This document shows, one piece after another, positions 13,501-23,336 of a DNA stretch of 64,000 nt (the stretch's first letter is position 1; each line of letters starts with the position of its first letter). A program made the position numbers and the translations under genes. Source of the stretch: Torymus aiolomorphi (Eukaryota > Arthropoda > Insecta > Hymenoptera > Torymidae); NCBI GenBank assembly GCA_036365515.1, contig CM070877.1:56952475-57016474 (forward strand). The letters are read 5' to 3'. The notes under the pieces were generated by a model. That model searched no databases. It was not told where the DNA came from and saw only the letters and a list, made by a program, of their open reading frames with translations.

Positions 13501-13634
13501 TCCCCCGCCTGCAATTTTCTATTAAACGCCTAATTGACTGACTCAGTTTCCCCTTTTTCATGAAAATCTTCCCCTTTTTTTGTTATAATTTTCCCCTATT
13601 CCTCTTAAATAAAAAAAAGAGAGTAGCATTCCTG
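10522..13634. mobile_element. CAGGGATGCTACTC foldback element, copy 3, interrupted
   Basis: Ends match the copies at 2,976 and 6,800. It has the longest internal array, about ten 90-95-bp units from about 12,250 to 13,510. It is split near its left end by a separate 1.6-kb foldback (10,622-12,243); the halves of its left subterminal sequence flank that insertion. Confidence 0.7.
10622..12243. mobile_element. CCCGCGTAAAAAA long foldback element
   Basis: A 1.62-kb near-complete palindrome with the centre at about 11,430. It starts CCCGCGTAAAAAATTTACT and ends with the complement. The arms run about 10,622-11,410 and 11,450-12,243. The central ~550 bp is GC-richer than the rest and gives mirrored short frames (11,151-11,357 minus, 11,418-11,753 plus) with no family I recognise. 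Comparison with the other CAGGGATG copies suggests a 2-bp AC target duplication. Confidence 0.7.
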
Positions 13635-14430
13635 AATAATTACTAAACCAAAATAGGCTAGAGAAGGAAATTTCACATTATAAACTGAAAACGCGTAGAT
13701 GAGCAACGTATAAAATTAATGCAGGAAGCCATTTCTTAACTTATATGAGACGTTTCACGTCAGCTCTCTAAGTTTACAGTAGCAGCCACACCGACGCAGT
13801 GAAGTGAAGGCACGCAGACAGGCTACATACAAAATGTTTGCAGGAAGCAATTTCTAAACGTATGTAGGATGGGGAGCGATCGAGTTTGATGCGAAAAGTG
13901 AAGCAGCGCAGACGGACTAATAAAAATATTAATAAATAAATAATTCCTAATCCAAAAAAGGCGAAGGATTGGAAGTTCCATACATTTTTAAGTGCAAATG
14001 CGTAGGCGGGTAATAACCTATCCAATTGAGACGCAGGGTACTTTTAAATCAAAGTAGGCAGTGGCAGCCAATTTAAAGCAATGAAGTGGAACAGCGTAGA
14101 CGAGCTTTGAATAATAAAATTAATAATTTGAGAATTCCTAAAACAAACCAGGCGGAGGATACGAGTTCCGAGCTTGAAAGTGAAGGCACGCAGACAGGCT
14201 GCTTATTAAATTAATGCGCGAAATAATTTTCAAATGTAGGTAGGTAGAGGAAACGAGTTTTTTGCAGAAAATGGAGCAGCGGGGACGGGCTAATAAAAAG
14301 TTGATAATTAAATAATTACCAAAACAAAATAGGCTGGGGAAGGAATTTCTTCTTTGTTGCAACCTCAGGGTGCAACAAAGGACAACTGCGGACACAGATA
14401 GGCGTGGCAGCGTGCTTAGGTAGGCAGTGC

Positions 14431-14570
14431 TATAAAATTCTATACGATACTTGTGACCTAAGTATCACTCTGGCACGGCGTAATTAGGATCCTCGCTACG
14501 CTCGGGCCCTAACTCACCCAGTGTAACAAAGTGCTACCTAGGTCATATGTATCGTAATGTACTATTTTAT
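14431..14570. mobile_element. Short palindromic MITE-like element, copy 3
   Basis: Reverse-complement counterpart of the copy at 797-935, as expected from the arm pairing. Same GC-rich core, same inverted ends. Confidence 0.6.
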
Positions 14571-15483
14571 TAGCCCGTCTGCGCTGCTCCACTTTCTGCG
14601 TAAAACTCATTTCCTCTACCTATATGTACATTTAAAAATGATTTCGCGCATTAATTTAATATAGGCAGCCTGTTTGCGTGCCTTCACTTTCAAGCACGGA
14701 ACTCGCATCCCCGCCTGGTTTGGTTTAAAATTCTCAAATTATTAATTTTATTATTCATAGCTCGTTTAAGAGGCTGCTCCACTTCATTGCGTTGAATTGG
14801 CTGCCACTCCCTACTTAGATTTGTAACTATCTTCCTCCTCAATTCCATAGGTTGCCCATCTACGCGTTTTCAGTTTACAATGTGAGAATTCCTTCTCCAG
14901 CCTATTTTGGTTTAGTAATTATTTAATTATTAATTTTTTTACTCGCCCGGTTGTGCTGCTGCGCTTTCTGCGTCAAACTTGCTTCCTACATATACGTTTA
15001 TAAATTATTTCGCGCATTAATATTATAGGTAGCCTGTCTGCGTGCCTTCGCTTACAAGCACGAAAATCGCTTCCACCTCCTATTTGAGTTTAGGAATTAT
15101 TGAATTATTCATTTTTTATTAGCCCGTCTGCGCTGCTCCAATTTCTGCGTCAAATTCGATTCCTCTACATACATATGTTTAATAATTATTTGCTTATTCA
15201 TTTTATAGGTAGCCGATCTGTGTGCTTTTATGTTTAAGCACGGAACTGGAATCCCCGCCTTCTTTGATTTAAAATTTATTTAATTATTAATTTCATTATT
15301 CATAGCTCATTTGTACTGCTCCACTGTACTACGTCGAACTAGCTGCCACTGCCTACCTAGATTTAAAACTACTTGTGCCTCTCAATTACATGAGTTGTCT
15401 GTCTACGTGCTTCCAGTTTACAATGTGGAAATTCATTTCCCAGCCTATTTTGGTTTAGTAATTATTTAATTATTAATTTTAGC

Positions 15484-15489
15484 ATTAAT
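15484..15489. repeat. Polinton target site duplication, left (ATTAAT)
   Basis: ATTAAT directly precedes the AGTAGTAATAGG terminus and recurs at 29,044-29,049 right after the opposite terminus. A 6-bp duplication is the known length for Polinton integration. Confidence 0.9.
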
Positions 15490-15599
15490 AGTAGTAATAG
15501 GACAGGTATTGCGAGACGTGTGACTCATCGGGCGGTATGTGTCAAGTGTCAAGTGGCACTGAACTCAAGAGGTCATTAACTCAAGTGTTATGTAAACAG

Positions 15600-15905
15600 T
15601 AGCTGCACAGTAGCTAATGACCCATGTAAGTATGTGTTAATGACCCCATTGTTTTGAAAACAGCTACTGTTTTGCTACTGTATTTGTAAACAATGGGTCC
15701 ATTAACACATACTTACAAGGGTCATTAGCTACTGTGCAGCTACTGTATACATAGCACTAATGACCTATGTAAGTATGTGTTAATGACCCCATTGTTTTGA
15801 AAACAGCTACTGTTTTGCTACTGTATTTGTAAACAATGGATCCATTAACACATACTTACAAGGGTCATTAGCTACTGTGCAGTTACTGTATACATAGCAC
15901 TTGAG
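15600..15905. repeat. Two tandem ~140-bp hairpin units near the left Polinton end
   Basis: Each unit is itself an inverted repeat. It reads TAATGACC..GTAAGTATGTGTTAATG, then CATTGTTT and CAGCTACTG, then the complement back to CATTAACACATACTTAC..GGTCATTA. The two copies are nearly identical. The matching block on the right is at about 27,905-28,040 and 28,754-28,945, split by a MITE-like insertion. Confidence 0.8.
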
Positions 15906-15956
15906 TTAATGACACCGCCGTGTCACACGGTCGCTATACCTGTCCCACTACTACAC

Positions 15957-16080
<124 letters not shown>

Positions 16081-16163
16081 AGGGGATAGCGTGGGATTGT
16101 TTTTCGGTAGTGAGTAAAAATAACAATTTGTATTAATAATTAATATTTTTATTAATTATAACG

Positions 16164-16252
16164 CACACGCACACACACACGTACAAGCGCATATTTGATA
16201 CGTATATGCATATGCGTGTCACGTTTTCGCAGACACGTACGGACACGCAATG

Positions 16253-16283
<31 letters not shown>

Positions 16284-16379
16284 ACACACATGTACAAACA
16301 CGTACAGTCGCACACGTATCCGGTGATACGGGTAGGCACATGCGTGTCAAGTGTTCGCAGACACGGCCGGGCACGCAGT

Positions 16380-16427
<48 letters not shown>

Positions 16428-16440
16428 GCACAGTTCTCCG
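16164..16440. repeat. (AC)n microsatellite block in left Polinton repeat
   Basis: Interrupted AC/CA tracts at about 16,164-16,180, 16,253-16,290 and 16,379-16,432, with related spacers between. The open frames here encode only HTHT or CVCV repeats and are artefacts. Confidence 0.9.
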
Positions 16441-17380
16441 GTCGCACGCACATATTGCACTATACGGCGCACGCCGATATGTGGGTGGTGGGGGGCGGCG
16501 GCGGCGATGGCGCGCGAGCACGACCAACGAGAGCACTGTTACGTGTATGACGTAGCGTGTCGTGTGGCAGGGGGACTATGTGACGTAAAACGTTTCGAGA
16601 AAAATATAGATTTATGGTTATGATTGTATCCGATAACAGTGGAAATCGTTTCTAATTACTTGTCGTCACACTATGAATGCGTCAATCATGTACTCTCGTG
16701 AAAGATTTTTATGGCTTTCGTGAGAAAGAAATGCGTGCCGCGACATGTAACCGATAACAGCGGTAACCTAAACATTCCACACAACCGCTATGAACGCGTC
16801 CATTGTTCAGCGAGTTTTAACAGGCAGTTTCAAGAGGGGGGTGCTCTCGATGACGCCTGTGGAGATTTTACGAGTCAAAGTGTATACATTGATAAATTTT
16901 TCACGTGAATGCGTTCTTTGTTCAACGGTTTTTAAGAGGAGTGCAGTTTAAGTTACGCGTAAATATGTATATGATGATAAATTTTTCACGTATAAGCATT
17001 TTGAATACTCTCTCGCGGGAGGAAAATGAATTTAACTGTTTTTCAGGAGTGGGAAAAATGAAAAAGGTCTGTAAATGAAAAAAGTGATTTGGGTAAAATT
17101 TTTTTATTCAATCAAACTTACAAACTATGAATACATAAATGTGGAAAGAAACAAAAACTTACAATCTTCGAATACATATGGTTTAGCCGAGCGACGCTTA
17201 AAATTAATTACGGATGCATAATAGTGCACAGGAATCGCAGCTGATTCATGACAGAGCAAACAGCTCTTTTTCAGTATTAAGTTAAAATATACACACATAC
17301 ACACGCAATATATATTAGCTTACAAATCTAGGTCCAAAGTAATTTAAACAGCAATGCAAAATGTATCTTAAATTTAGAGC

Positions 17381-17899
17381 TTAATAATTAGTCATAGGCC
17401 TACATGCCTGAGAGCACGAGCCGTGGAAATTGTACGCACGCCCTACTTTCTTAAACTTTTTGTCCTTTATAATGTTATAAAATTTACCAGCTATTTTATC
17501 GTTGGAGCGAGTATCAGACGTAAAGATGCTGCAAAATTTTCGTAAAGTAAAACCACTACACATATAATGCAAAAACATAACACAATATTCGCCTCACACT
17601 TTAGCATCGAAACTTTGCAACTTCTTCTTGTTCCACTTGAACCACTTGCAATTTCTTCTGAGACGGGCGAGGTGATGTCGCGAAGATGGTGGTACTCCAT
17701 AGCTATCGAAAAAGGTACCTCTTGCATGGTCGTCTATGTAAAAAGCCACCCAGTGAGAGCCGGGCTTGTCTGATGTGTCGAGATTTGCAACGATTGCCGC
17801 TGGCTGGCTCAAGCGACTTGGGATGTGATCGGCCGCGTAAACGCCGATCGAATTAGCAGAGAGCTCTCTGATGGCTCGTGTTATTTCATACGTGTTCAT
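17381..17899 (-). pseudogene. Polinton adenain-like cysteine protease, left copy, interrupted
   Basis: In Polintons this family is thought to mature capsid precursor proteins. The N-terminal part, including GSHWVAFYID with the catalytic His, is the same as in the intact copy at 24,712. A TGA then replaces the Cys codon four residues before the catalytic Cys (the GEYC motif), near 17,595. The frame stays open after the stop to 17,381. A 21-bp stretch near the C-terminus of the right copy is missing here. It lies just downstream of the 'HGLxW' gene on the same strand. Confidence 0.9.
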
Positions 17900-17904
17900 T
17901 TTTT

Positions 17905-18553
17905 TCAGTCTGAAGATGTGAATCCGTTGACGACTGAGTAGTATATGTCATTACTATCAGAGTCGTCGCTATTTGTATCTCGCCGCGGGTACTCGTAAAC
18001 AGCCGTAAGGAACATGTCACTTGTCACTCTTTCTTTAGGGAGAGCTTTCCATTCTGGTGGAAGTATCGAACGCAGCCACTTTTTTAACTGATTAACTTTG
18101 TAAAGAGCACAAAACTGTTTTTTTCTGACGGAAAGATTTTAGCTGAATGTGTGGCGCAAAGTGCGCTGTCCGGGAACGCTGTGCAGAGTTTTTTAAACGA
18201 TGGCGATTTAAATTTTTCCAAATTGATGACATGACGACCGAAAAGCGTCTCAATGTAACGAGCCTTCTCTTCGCCACGTACGTAAATTGTACGCGATACT
18301 CTGGCAATGTTGTATAGATGCCGATGTAGCTGGCGCAGAGTTACTTCGCCGTCAAACCAATGAAGTCCGTGAATTTCGACACTGAGAAATGTGTTTGTCA
18401 CTTTGATGTCGTCTGGCAAATCTTCAAAACTATGCGGTGCTTGCACTATCCAATGATCACAAATTTTTTTTGTAGGCACACGATAGCTACTTCCTTGGGT
18501 AGAAGCTTTTTTTCCGAATCGCGGAAGCCTTGAATATCTATTACGTAGTCCAT
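17905..18553 (-). pseudogene. Conserved Polinton-associated 'HGLxW' protein, frame-broken
   Basis: I recognise this as the gene near the protease in many insect Polintons. Its start is MDYVIDIQGFRD, its middle has IHGLHWFDGEVTL, and it ends with LKKWLRSILPPEW. Function unknown; the opening strand-rich segment could fit an RNase H-like fold, which is only a guess. The frame changes twice, at an 8-base A-run (18,464-18,471 on the plus strand as T) and at a 7-base A-run (18,118-18,124). An upstream extension to 18,668 is out of frame with the true start and rejected. The last ~36 codons lie inside the terminal inverted repeat. Confidence 0.7.
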
Positions 18554-18753
18554 TGCAGGAAGCGCATGTGCGTGTGTGTGCGTGTGTAAGAGAAAAAGCG
18601 AACTGATGTGTGAGAGCTGTGCAAGTCTGCGTCAGAGTGCACGTACCCCCACCCACTTTTTTACGCATACAGTAGTGCCACCAACACGCACCGTTATGTA
18701 GCGACCTGTCGCTGGCGATAAGCGGGAGCCTTCTGCTGCTTCTGCTCTATCAC

Positions 18754-20088
18754 TTAGGCGCTGAAATCCGTTAAAATTTGTCGAGTGGAGTCGATTTCAA
18801 GAACGTTATCGTACTCTGCGTAAACAATGCAGTTTATTGTAACTGTTGGCGCCGTCTCGAAGCCCACTTCAATGCGTACACTGCCTGAGCGTACGAGATT
18901 CCAATGAGAGTGGCAGTGCGCTGATAAATCGGGCGTGAGATCGAATGCCGTAAGAAAATGACCCATTGAATAGTTGTAACGATTTATGCCTAGGCCCTCG
19001 TTGAGAAAATGTATTCCGGTGCCTGTGTAGAGTGTTTGGAATGTCTCGATAAAAGCTGGTGCGGTGCCTGTAAAATGAGGCTGTAATGGTTTGCTCGGTA
19101 TTTGAACCCCATCGATATATATCGAGAGATAATTTATGTCAAAGTGTTGAAAGTTGAATGGATTGAGCGCACGATTTCCATTGAACGCTCTGTTATCGAC
19201 GAAACCGATTATTATACGTTTCGGCAGTTGGCCCAGAATCGCATTATCGATGCTATCACCTAGTATACCAGTGTGAAGCGTAAATGTTTTCACTTCGACG
19301 CGTGTAATGGGATATTTGGCTGTGGTTTTGGCCAGTGTATTGGCGTGTGCGATCAAAATACCCGGATTTATTTTGACACGGCGAACTATGAGAGTAGCTT
19401 CTTTTATTTTTATTCCGAAGCGCCCGTCGTTTGTGGAATCCATCAGGCAAAATGCATCCTTGCTACGCACCAGTCGCACTCTCATTTCGACACCATTGAT
19501 GAGCATTTTATCCTGATTAAACAAGTCGCAGTGCAGATGACCAATCATATCGAATGCTTTTCCGTCTTTCGTAAAATATTGCCTGTGATTGAGGCCTTTG
19601 TTCGCTCCGACTCCGTGATTTTCCGGTGCACCCTCCATACAGCCGTGTGTATCATCGTACCAGAGGCTCGCTGTGAGATGAGATTCTTTGGCCGCGGGGG
19701 AATAGCTCAGCAATGACTCTATGTAAGCTCTGTACGGGTACGCGTTGTTGGGCGGTGACGCAAGCTTTTGATTGAGAAAAATATCAATTTGATAGAACAT
19801 TGAATGTAAAACGTTGTTTACGGGGCCAACTTTTAGATTTGTGTCGGGCTCCTCGACGGGTAATATTTGTGCCTTGACGAAGAGCATAGTGTGCGCGAGG
19901 TCGATCTAATGCTCGCTGGCGCTGGGTGCGACGAATTCGATGGGTGCATCACTCTCATCGGTGATCGAAGAGACGGGCTTATAGTTCAAAAAACTGCTCC
20001 CTTCGATGGAGGTTTGAGTAGCGGGGAGGGTGAAAAGATCGAGTTCGCTCGACATACACTCTGACGAGTGAGAGTGTAAGAAAGCCAT
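18754..20088 (-). pseudogene. Polinton major capsid protein (double jelly-roll type), in-frame TAG
   Basis: Would form the main shell of a Polinton particle. The 377-residue part from 19,887 shows the hallmarks of the 'F54H12.2-like' capsid family: GPVNN near the start, AHTMLFVKAQ, a conserved FVDNRAFNGNRALNPFNF block and IDGVQIPSKPL. The start at 20,088 (MAFLHSHSSEC) matches the second Polinton remnant in this window. A TAG at 19,906-19,908 interrupts the frame after 60 residues; reading is otherwise in the same register on both sides (444 codons in all). Whether TAG is a dead mutation or read through cannot be told from sequence. Confidence 0.88.
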
Positions 20089-20097
20089 TTTTAAGAT

Positions 20098-20610
20098 TTA
20101 CTTTGGTCCAAAAATATCGTTAATGGGGCGAAAAGTCGGGGTTTTGCGCTTTCTCTTGCTTACTTTACGAGTTCCACGCGACGCGGTGGGCAATTTTTTT
20201 TTCTTACGTTTGGATCGCGAGGTACGAGCGGTCGCGCGTGCCTTTGTCGACTGACGCGGCCGTTTGATGCGGCTTGTACTTTTATAGCCCGAACCCTTCA
20301 TGATTTCTGTAATTTTCTCGGCAGCTTTTCTCTTGAGATGCCTCCTCGATTCTCCGACTCTCGATTTTATGGCCTCCTTGAAATTGACACCATTGTTTGC
20401 GACATCGTCTATGATTTTCATACCTGCGCGCAAGGTCTCTTTCCCGACCGCCTTAGCGCCACTCCTGACGTATGGAAGAATACGGCGAAAGAGGCCCCCC
20501 AGCCAAGAGCCGATGCCACGCCCTCTCTGAAAGGGTGCGCCAGCGAAAACGTTTCTCACACCACTCCCGCCACCTATCTGCTCATCGTAGTATCTAGTGT
20601 AATGAGACAT
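20098..20610 (-). CDS. Polinton small basic virion protein (adenovirus pVI/pX-like)
   Basis: 170 residues. The N-terminal third has GAPFQRGRGIGSWLGGLF and then FRRILPYVRSGAKAVGKE, an amphipathic glycine-rich segment like the membrane-active region of adenovirus internal capsid proteins. The C-terminal half is strongly basic (KRKKKKLP, KRKRKTP), fitting a DNA- or capsid-binding tail, and it ends DIFGPK. It sits 9 bp from the major capsid start and 1 bp from the penton stop, so expression is probably coordinated. The homologue at 42,410 shares the SGAKAVGKE-type core. The family link is from memory; the role is inferred. Confidence 0.75.
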   Translation of the reverse strand: MSHYTRYYDEQIGGGSGVRNVFAGAPFQRGRGIGSWLGGLFRRILPYVRSGAKAVGKETLRAGMKIIDDVANNGVNFKEAIKSRVGESRRHLKRKAAEKITEIMKGSGYKSTSRIKRPRQSTKARATARTSRSKRKKKKLPTASRGTRKVSKRKRKTPTFRPINDIFGPK

Positions 20611-20611
20611 C

Positions 20612-21424
20612 TTAACGACTTCGTCTGAAATGGAGTGTCACGGTCAGCGTACCGTACTCGAATGGAATGCGCTGCCCGTACTGGTCTCTTATATCGATGA
20701 TAATATTGTGAAAATTGTGATAGAGAAGCGGTATGTAGTGAGTGGGTGTGAAACGCTGCACAGCACTGCAGCCGTATTTGAATTTTGAGTTATCCAAGGA
20801 AACGATGCACAAGAGGGCAGCCTGTGTGTCCCCCACTGTGTAGGGCTCACAAATATCTGTATAAACGTACAGTTGGTCAGGTATGGCACGAGAAAGCGAG
20901 GCTGGCCTCTCAGCTACAATTTCCCGCAGTGCGCCATGGTTAAAGGTTGTAAACAGAGTTTTTTTCCCGGGTTCGTCATCGAAGCCAAAAATGCGCATAA
21001 TTTTGTCATTGAAATGAGTCGCATGTGGCTGTTGACAGTCGCACTTGCGTCTGATGGCATAATAGCCATTGCTCTCCTTTACGGGTTCAAGCATGTGATG
21101 CTTAAAAGTGTCATTCGAGTTGTTTATGGCGTCTGCCAGCTGTTGGAGAGAGTCGTAAATGCCGACTGGAAAATGGTAGAATGTTTTCTCAGTCTGTTCG
21201 TTGTCGTCCACGCTGTACGAACTAAAAGTGTAAAAGGCGTCATTGTCTTGAAAATGCACGATGCTACAGGGTACGTGAATTTCCACCAGTCCAACGTGCC
21301 ACTCTCCGTGTAATTTGATCTCGTGAGGCAAGTGTGTGGTGAAACAGCTGGTCATGTTATCGGAAAAGTAAGACATACTGCTGTTGCTAGGCAGTACCAT
21401 GTAAAAATCTTCTTTCGGGTCCAT
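20612..21424 (-). CDS. Polinton penton-type minor capsid protein
   Basis: 270 residues from the MDPKEDFYMVLPSNSS start. An upstream ATG at 21,478 would overlap the integrase end, and the second remnant's homologue is also exactly 270 residues, so I take 21,424. Family signatures are YMVLPSNSSMSYFSDN, LHGEWHVGLVEIHVP and the C-terminal IDIRDQYGQRIPFEYG..TVTLHF. These mark the single jelly-roll minor capsid protein that would sit at the vertices. The frame is intact, unlike several of its neighbours. Confidence 0.88.
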   Translation of the reverse strand: MDPKEDFYMVLPSNSSMSYFSDNMTSCFTTHLPHEIKLHGEWHVGLVEIHVPCSIVHFQDNDAFYTFSSYSVDDNEQTEKTFYHFPVGIYDSLQQLADAINNSNDTFKHHMLEPVKESNGYYAIRRKCDCQQPHATHFNDKIMRIFGFDDEPGKKTLFTTFNHGALREIVAERPASLSRAIPDQLYVYTDICEPYTVGDTQAALLCIVSLDNSKFKYGCSAVQRFTPTHYIPLLYHNFHNIIIDIRDQYGQRIPFEYGTLTVTLHFRRSR

Positions 21425-21441
21425 ACTTGCTCGCTGTTTTT

Positions 21442-22552
21442 CTACGAAATGCTCTCGAGTTGACTGACGTTCACCCAAGAATTAAATTTATCGGGATAGC
21501 CTAACCACTTGACGAGCGCTTGTTTGTTGGCGCCGCGACCTTTCGTGCGTACGATACGCTCGATTTTGAAGCTCTTATCGTCTGCCAGACGGTCTTGCCC
21601 GACCAAAACGAGCTCTTCGTTGTAAAAGAATCCGTCGATTATTTCACCGTGCAAGTCCGCCAATACGTACGTGTACAGTCCTTGTCGCGGTGATACGCGT
21701 ATTATCTTGAAAATCTCCTCGCTGAAATTTTTTTCGTATCCTCGCTCGAAGGTGTTCTTTGAGCGACTGACACGGACGAGGTCACCTACGGCAAATTTAC
21801 AGTGGGGCGCTGTGCGGCGGCACCGATAATTGGAGCGCGCACGTTTGTCCAAGTTTACGCGCGCGCGCAGCATTGTAAAGGTTGACCTCAGCGGGCCGCA
21901 TTCGCGTGCCACTGTGCAGGGTGTGATTGTACGCGTACACAATTTTTTGCAGAACATCGATGTAGCGCTTGGTGTTCCGATGCGAGAAATATCTCCATAT
22001 GCGCTCGCGCAGTGTTTTGTTGAGCCGCTCGACCACCGCTGCCTTGATATCCGGATTTCTAGCGACGCGAAAACCGATCTCCATGCGCTTGAGAAAATTT
22101 TGAAAAGCGGCACCAAGGAATTCCTTGCCACGATCGGACTGCACGCACAGGGGCACGCGCAGTTTCGCTCTGTCGGTAATTCGTTCAAAAGCGCTGGCAA
22201 CGTTGCGAGCTGTTTTATCTTTCAACGGTTCAACCCAGGCGAACTTGCCGAGTACATCGATGACCACGAGAATATAGCAGTACCCGTCGTTGTAATCCTT
22301 TATCGATGTTAGCTGAAGTAGATAGCACTCCCACACGTCATCGACGTTTGTTACATTGTACGACAGACGCGGAAATCTTCTTTTTATCGGGTGATGAAGT
22401 GTGTAGGCGTTTTGATTGCTTAGCCACGCGTAAATTTTTTTCTTCTCCTTTTTGGCATTTACGCGCAGGAGGTTTCGCGCACCTGCGTAACCAGCCTCAT
22501 GCTCGAGATTGTAGTATTGTTTTCCGTAAGGCATTTCGTGTTTACATATCAA
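21442..22552 (-). pseudogene. Polinton retroviral-type integrase with chromodomain, broken
   Basis: Inserts element DNA into the genome. Order: N-terminal region (YYNLEHEAGYAGARNLL), catalytic core (CYILVVIDVLGKFAWVEPLK, QSDRGKEF with D139, AVVERLNKTL with E174), then a C-terminal chromodomain (ALVKWLGYPDKFNSWVNVS). The residue in the W-E-C-x-L motif where the first catalytic Asp is expected is Tyr77 (TAT at 22,322-22,324). The frame also changes in an alternating GC run at about 21,860-21,872, just before the VGDLVRVSR segment. Both lesions argue that it is inactive. It overlaps the preceding gene by 11 bp; MPYGKQYY at 22,534 is an alternative start. Confidence 0.88.
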
Positions 22553-23336
22553 AGTGTAGCCATTTTTTCTTGGCTTGTTTTTTACTGCGCGTTAGAATGG
22601 GTGAGACTGGGGACGGGGCTATATTTTCTACACCCGCTATAGTCTCTCTACGCGGCAGGCGCCGTTTCGCCGTTTTCTCTGGTGCGGTCAATATTTTCCC
22701 AATTTTCAAAACTTTGGGATTTTCTATGAGATTAACGGGTGTCTCGCTAGTTTTGAGAAATTTTGCAAACTCAACGCGACCGACAGGCGCTTCGTCTCCC
22801 GTGTTCTTTTTGCTCAACGTGTCGATGAGTAACTCGCTTATGTCCGAGCGGGGTACCTGGTGACCATCGATGCTCACAGTGCCTGCATTGTCCCACTTTA
22901 AGCGCTCGGGAACCGCAGTCCTCCAGTGCCGAAGCAAGAGTCGCGCTTTGCGTGCGTGTACTTTGGGTATACCCTGGAGAATGTCTTCCTCGCTGAGCGG
23001 TGCGAGAGTCTCTTCGATTTCGTCAACCTCGTGATTCGGCTCGGCGACACGCTCGTTGCCGCGGAAAAAAAGATAACGTCGTAAAATCTGCAGATAATTC
23101 AGACATTTTTCATAATCATCGCGCGCCTCCTTTGAGCGTAAAACGTCATACATTTCGCTGTCTAAGCGAGAAAAATTATCACCGCGCGTTTGTAAACTTT
23201 TTTCCTCGACATCCACGGATGTAGCGGCGGCGGCGGCGGCGGTGGCGGTGGCTCCGGATGCGGGTCTCGGTGGGCCAATCGAGCCTTCAGGCACAAGGAT
23301 CATTTTACGTGCTCGTTCCATCTTAGTGCGTGTCAC
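22542..23336 (-). CDS. Conserved Polinton protein, 264 aa, unknown role
   Basis: A protein of this kind regularly lies next to the integrase in insect Polintons. Features: MILVPEGSIGPP near the start, an Ala-rich low-complexity run (residues ~28-40, GCC/GCG repeats), a charged helix-rich middle (SRLDSEMYDVLRSKEARDDY), and a KVHARKARLLLRHW segment followed by VSIDGHQVPRSDISELL. The C-terminus is basic and Lys-rich. Probably a virion or DNA-associated protein, but I do not know its activity. It overlaps the 133-aa gene upstream by 14 bp; the internal Met at residue 6 would remove the overlap. Confidence 0.75.
   Translation of the reverse strand: MTRTKMERARKMILVPEGSIGPPRPASGATATAAAAAATSVDVEEKSLQTRGDNFSRLDSEMYDVLRSKEARDDYEKCLNYLQILRRYLFFRGNERVAEPNHEVDEIEETLAPLSEEDILQGIPKVHARKARLLLRHWRTAVPERLKWDNAGTVSIDGHQVPRSDISELLIDTLSKKNTGDEAPVGRVEFAKFLKTSETPVNLIENPKVLKIGKILTAPEKTAKRRLPRRETIAGVENIAPSPVSPILTRSKKQAKKKWLHFDM

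Larger units (their letters stand above)
9300..15360 (-). repeat. Right arm of the giant imperfect inverted repeat
   Basis: Reverse-complement partner of 1-5,330. The arm contains the third copy of the CAGGGATG foldback, itself interrupted at 10,622-12,243. At about 13,743 only the first ~25 bp of the GAGGCGTTTC element remain, showing a deletion in this arm. The stretch 13,774-14,395 is close to identical to 966-1,583 read backwards, so some of the arm duplication looks recent. Confidence 0.75.
1..15483. repeat. Degenerate ~90-bp satellite array with alternating orientation
   Basis: The block is built from units of about 87-96 bp. Each unit has an A/T box (GGTTTAG-AATTATTTAATTA type) followed by a GC-richer box with the core GTCTGCG or GTCTACG. 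Four monomer flavours recur in order, for example at about 1,066, 1,160, 1,250 and 1,335, then again from about 1,435, giving a higher-order unit of about 365 bp. Orientation flips near 795-935, 2,976-4,109, 5,851-5,990, 6,800-7,559, 9,303-9,971, 10,522-13,634 and 14,431-14,570, and a foldback element sits at each flip. All open frames here are short and repeat-derived; I see no gene. Confidence 0.85.

Noticed and set aside
16133..16623. Open frames on both strands encoding CVCVCV or HTHTHT
   Set aside because: They are translations of AC/TG microsatellites in the Polinton repeat; the same holds for 26,009-26,590 and 38,668-39,095.
18554..18668. Upstream extension of the 'HGLxW' gene starting MRKKVGGG
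   Set aside because: The conserved start MDYVIDIQGFRD at 18,553 is in another frame, so the extension is an artefact of the frame break.
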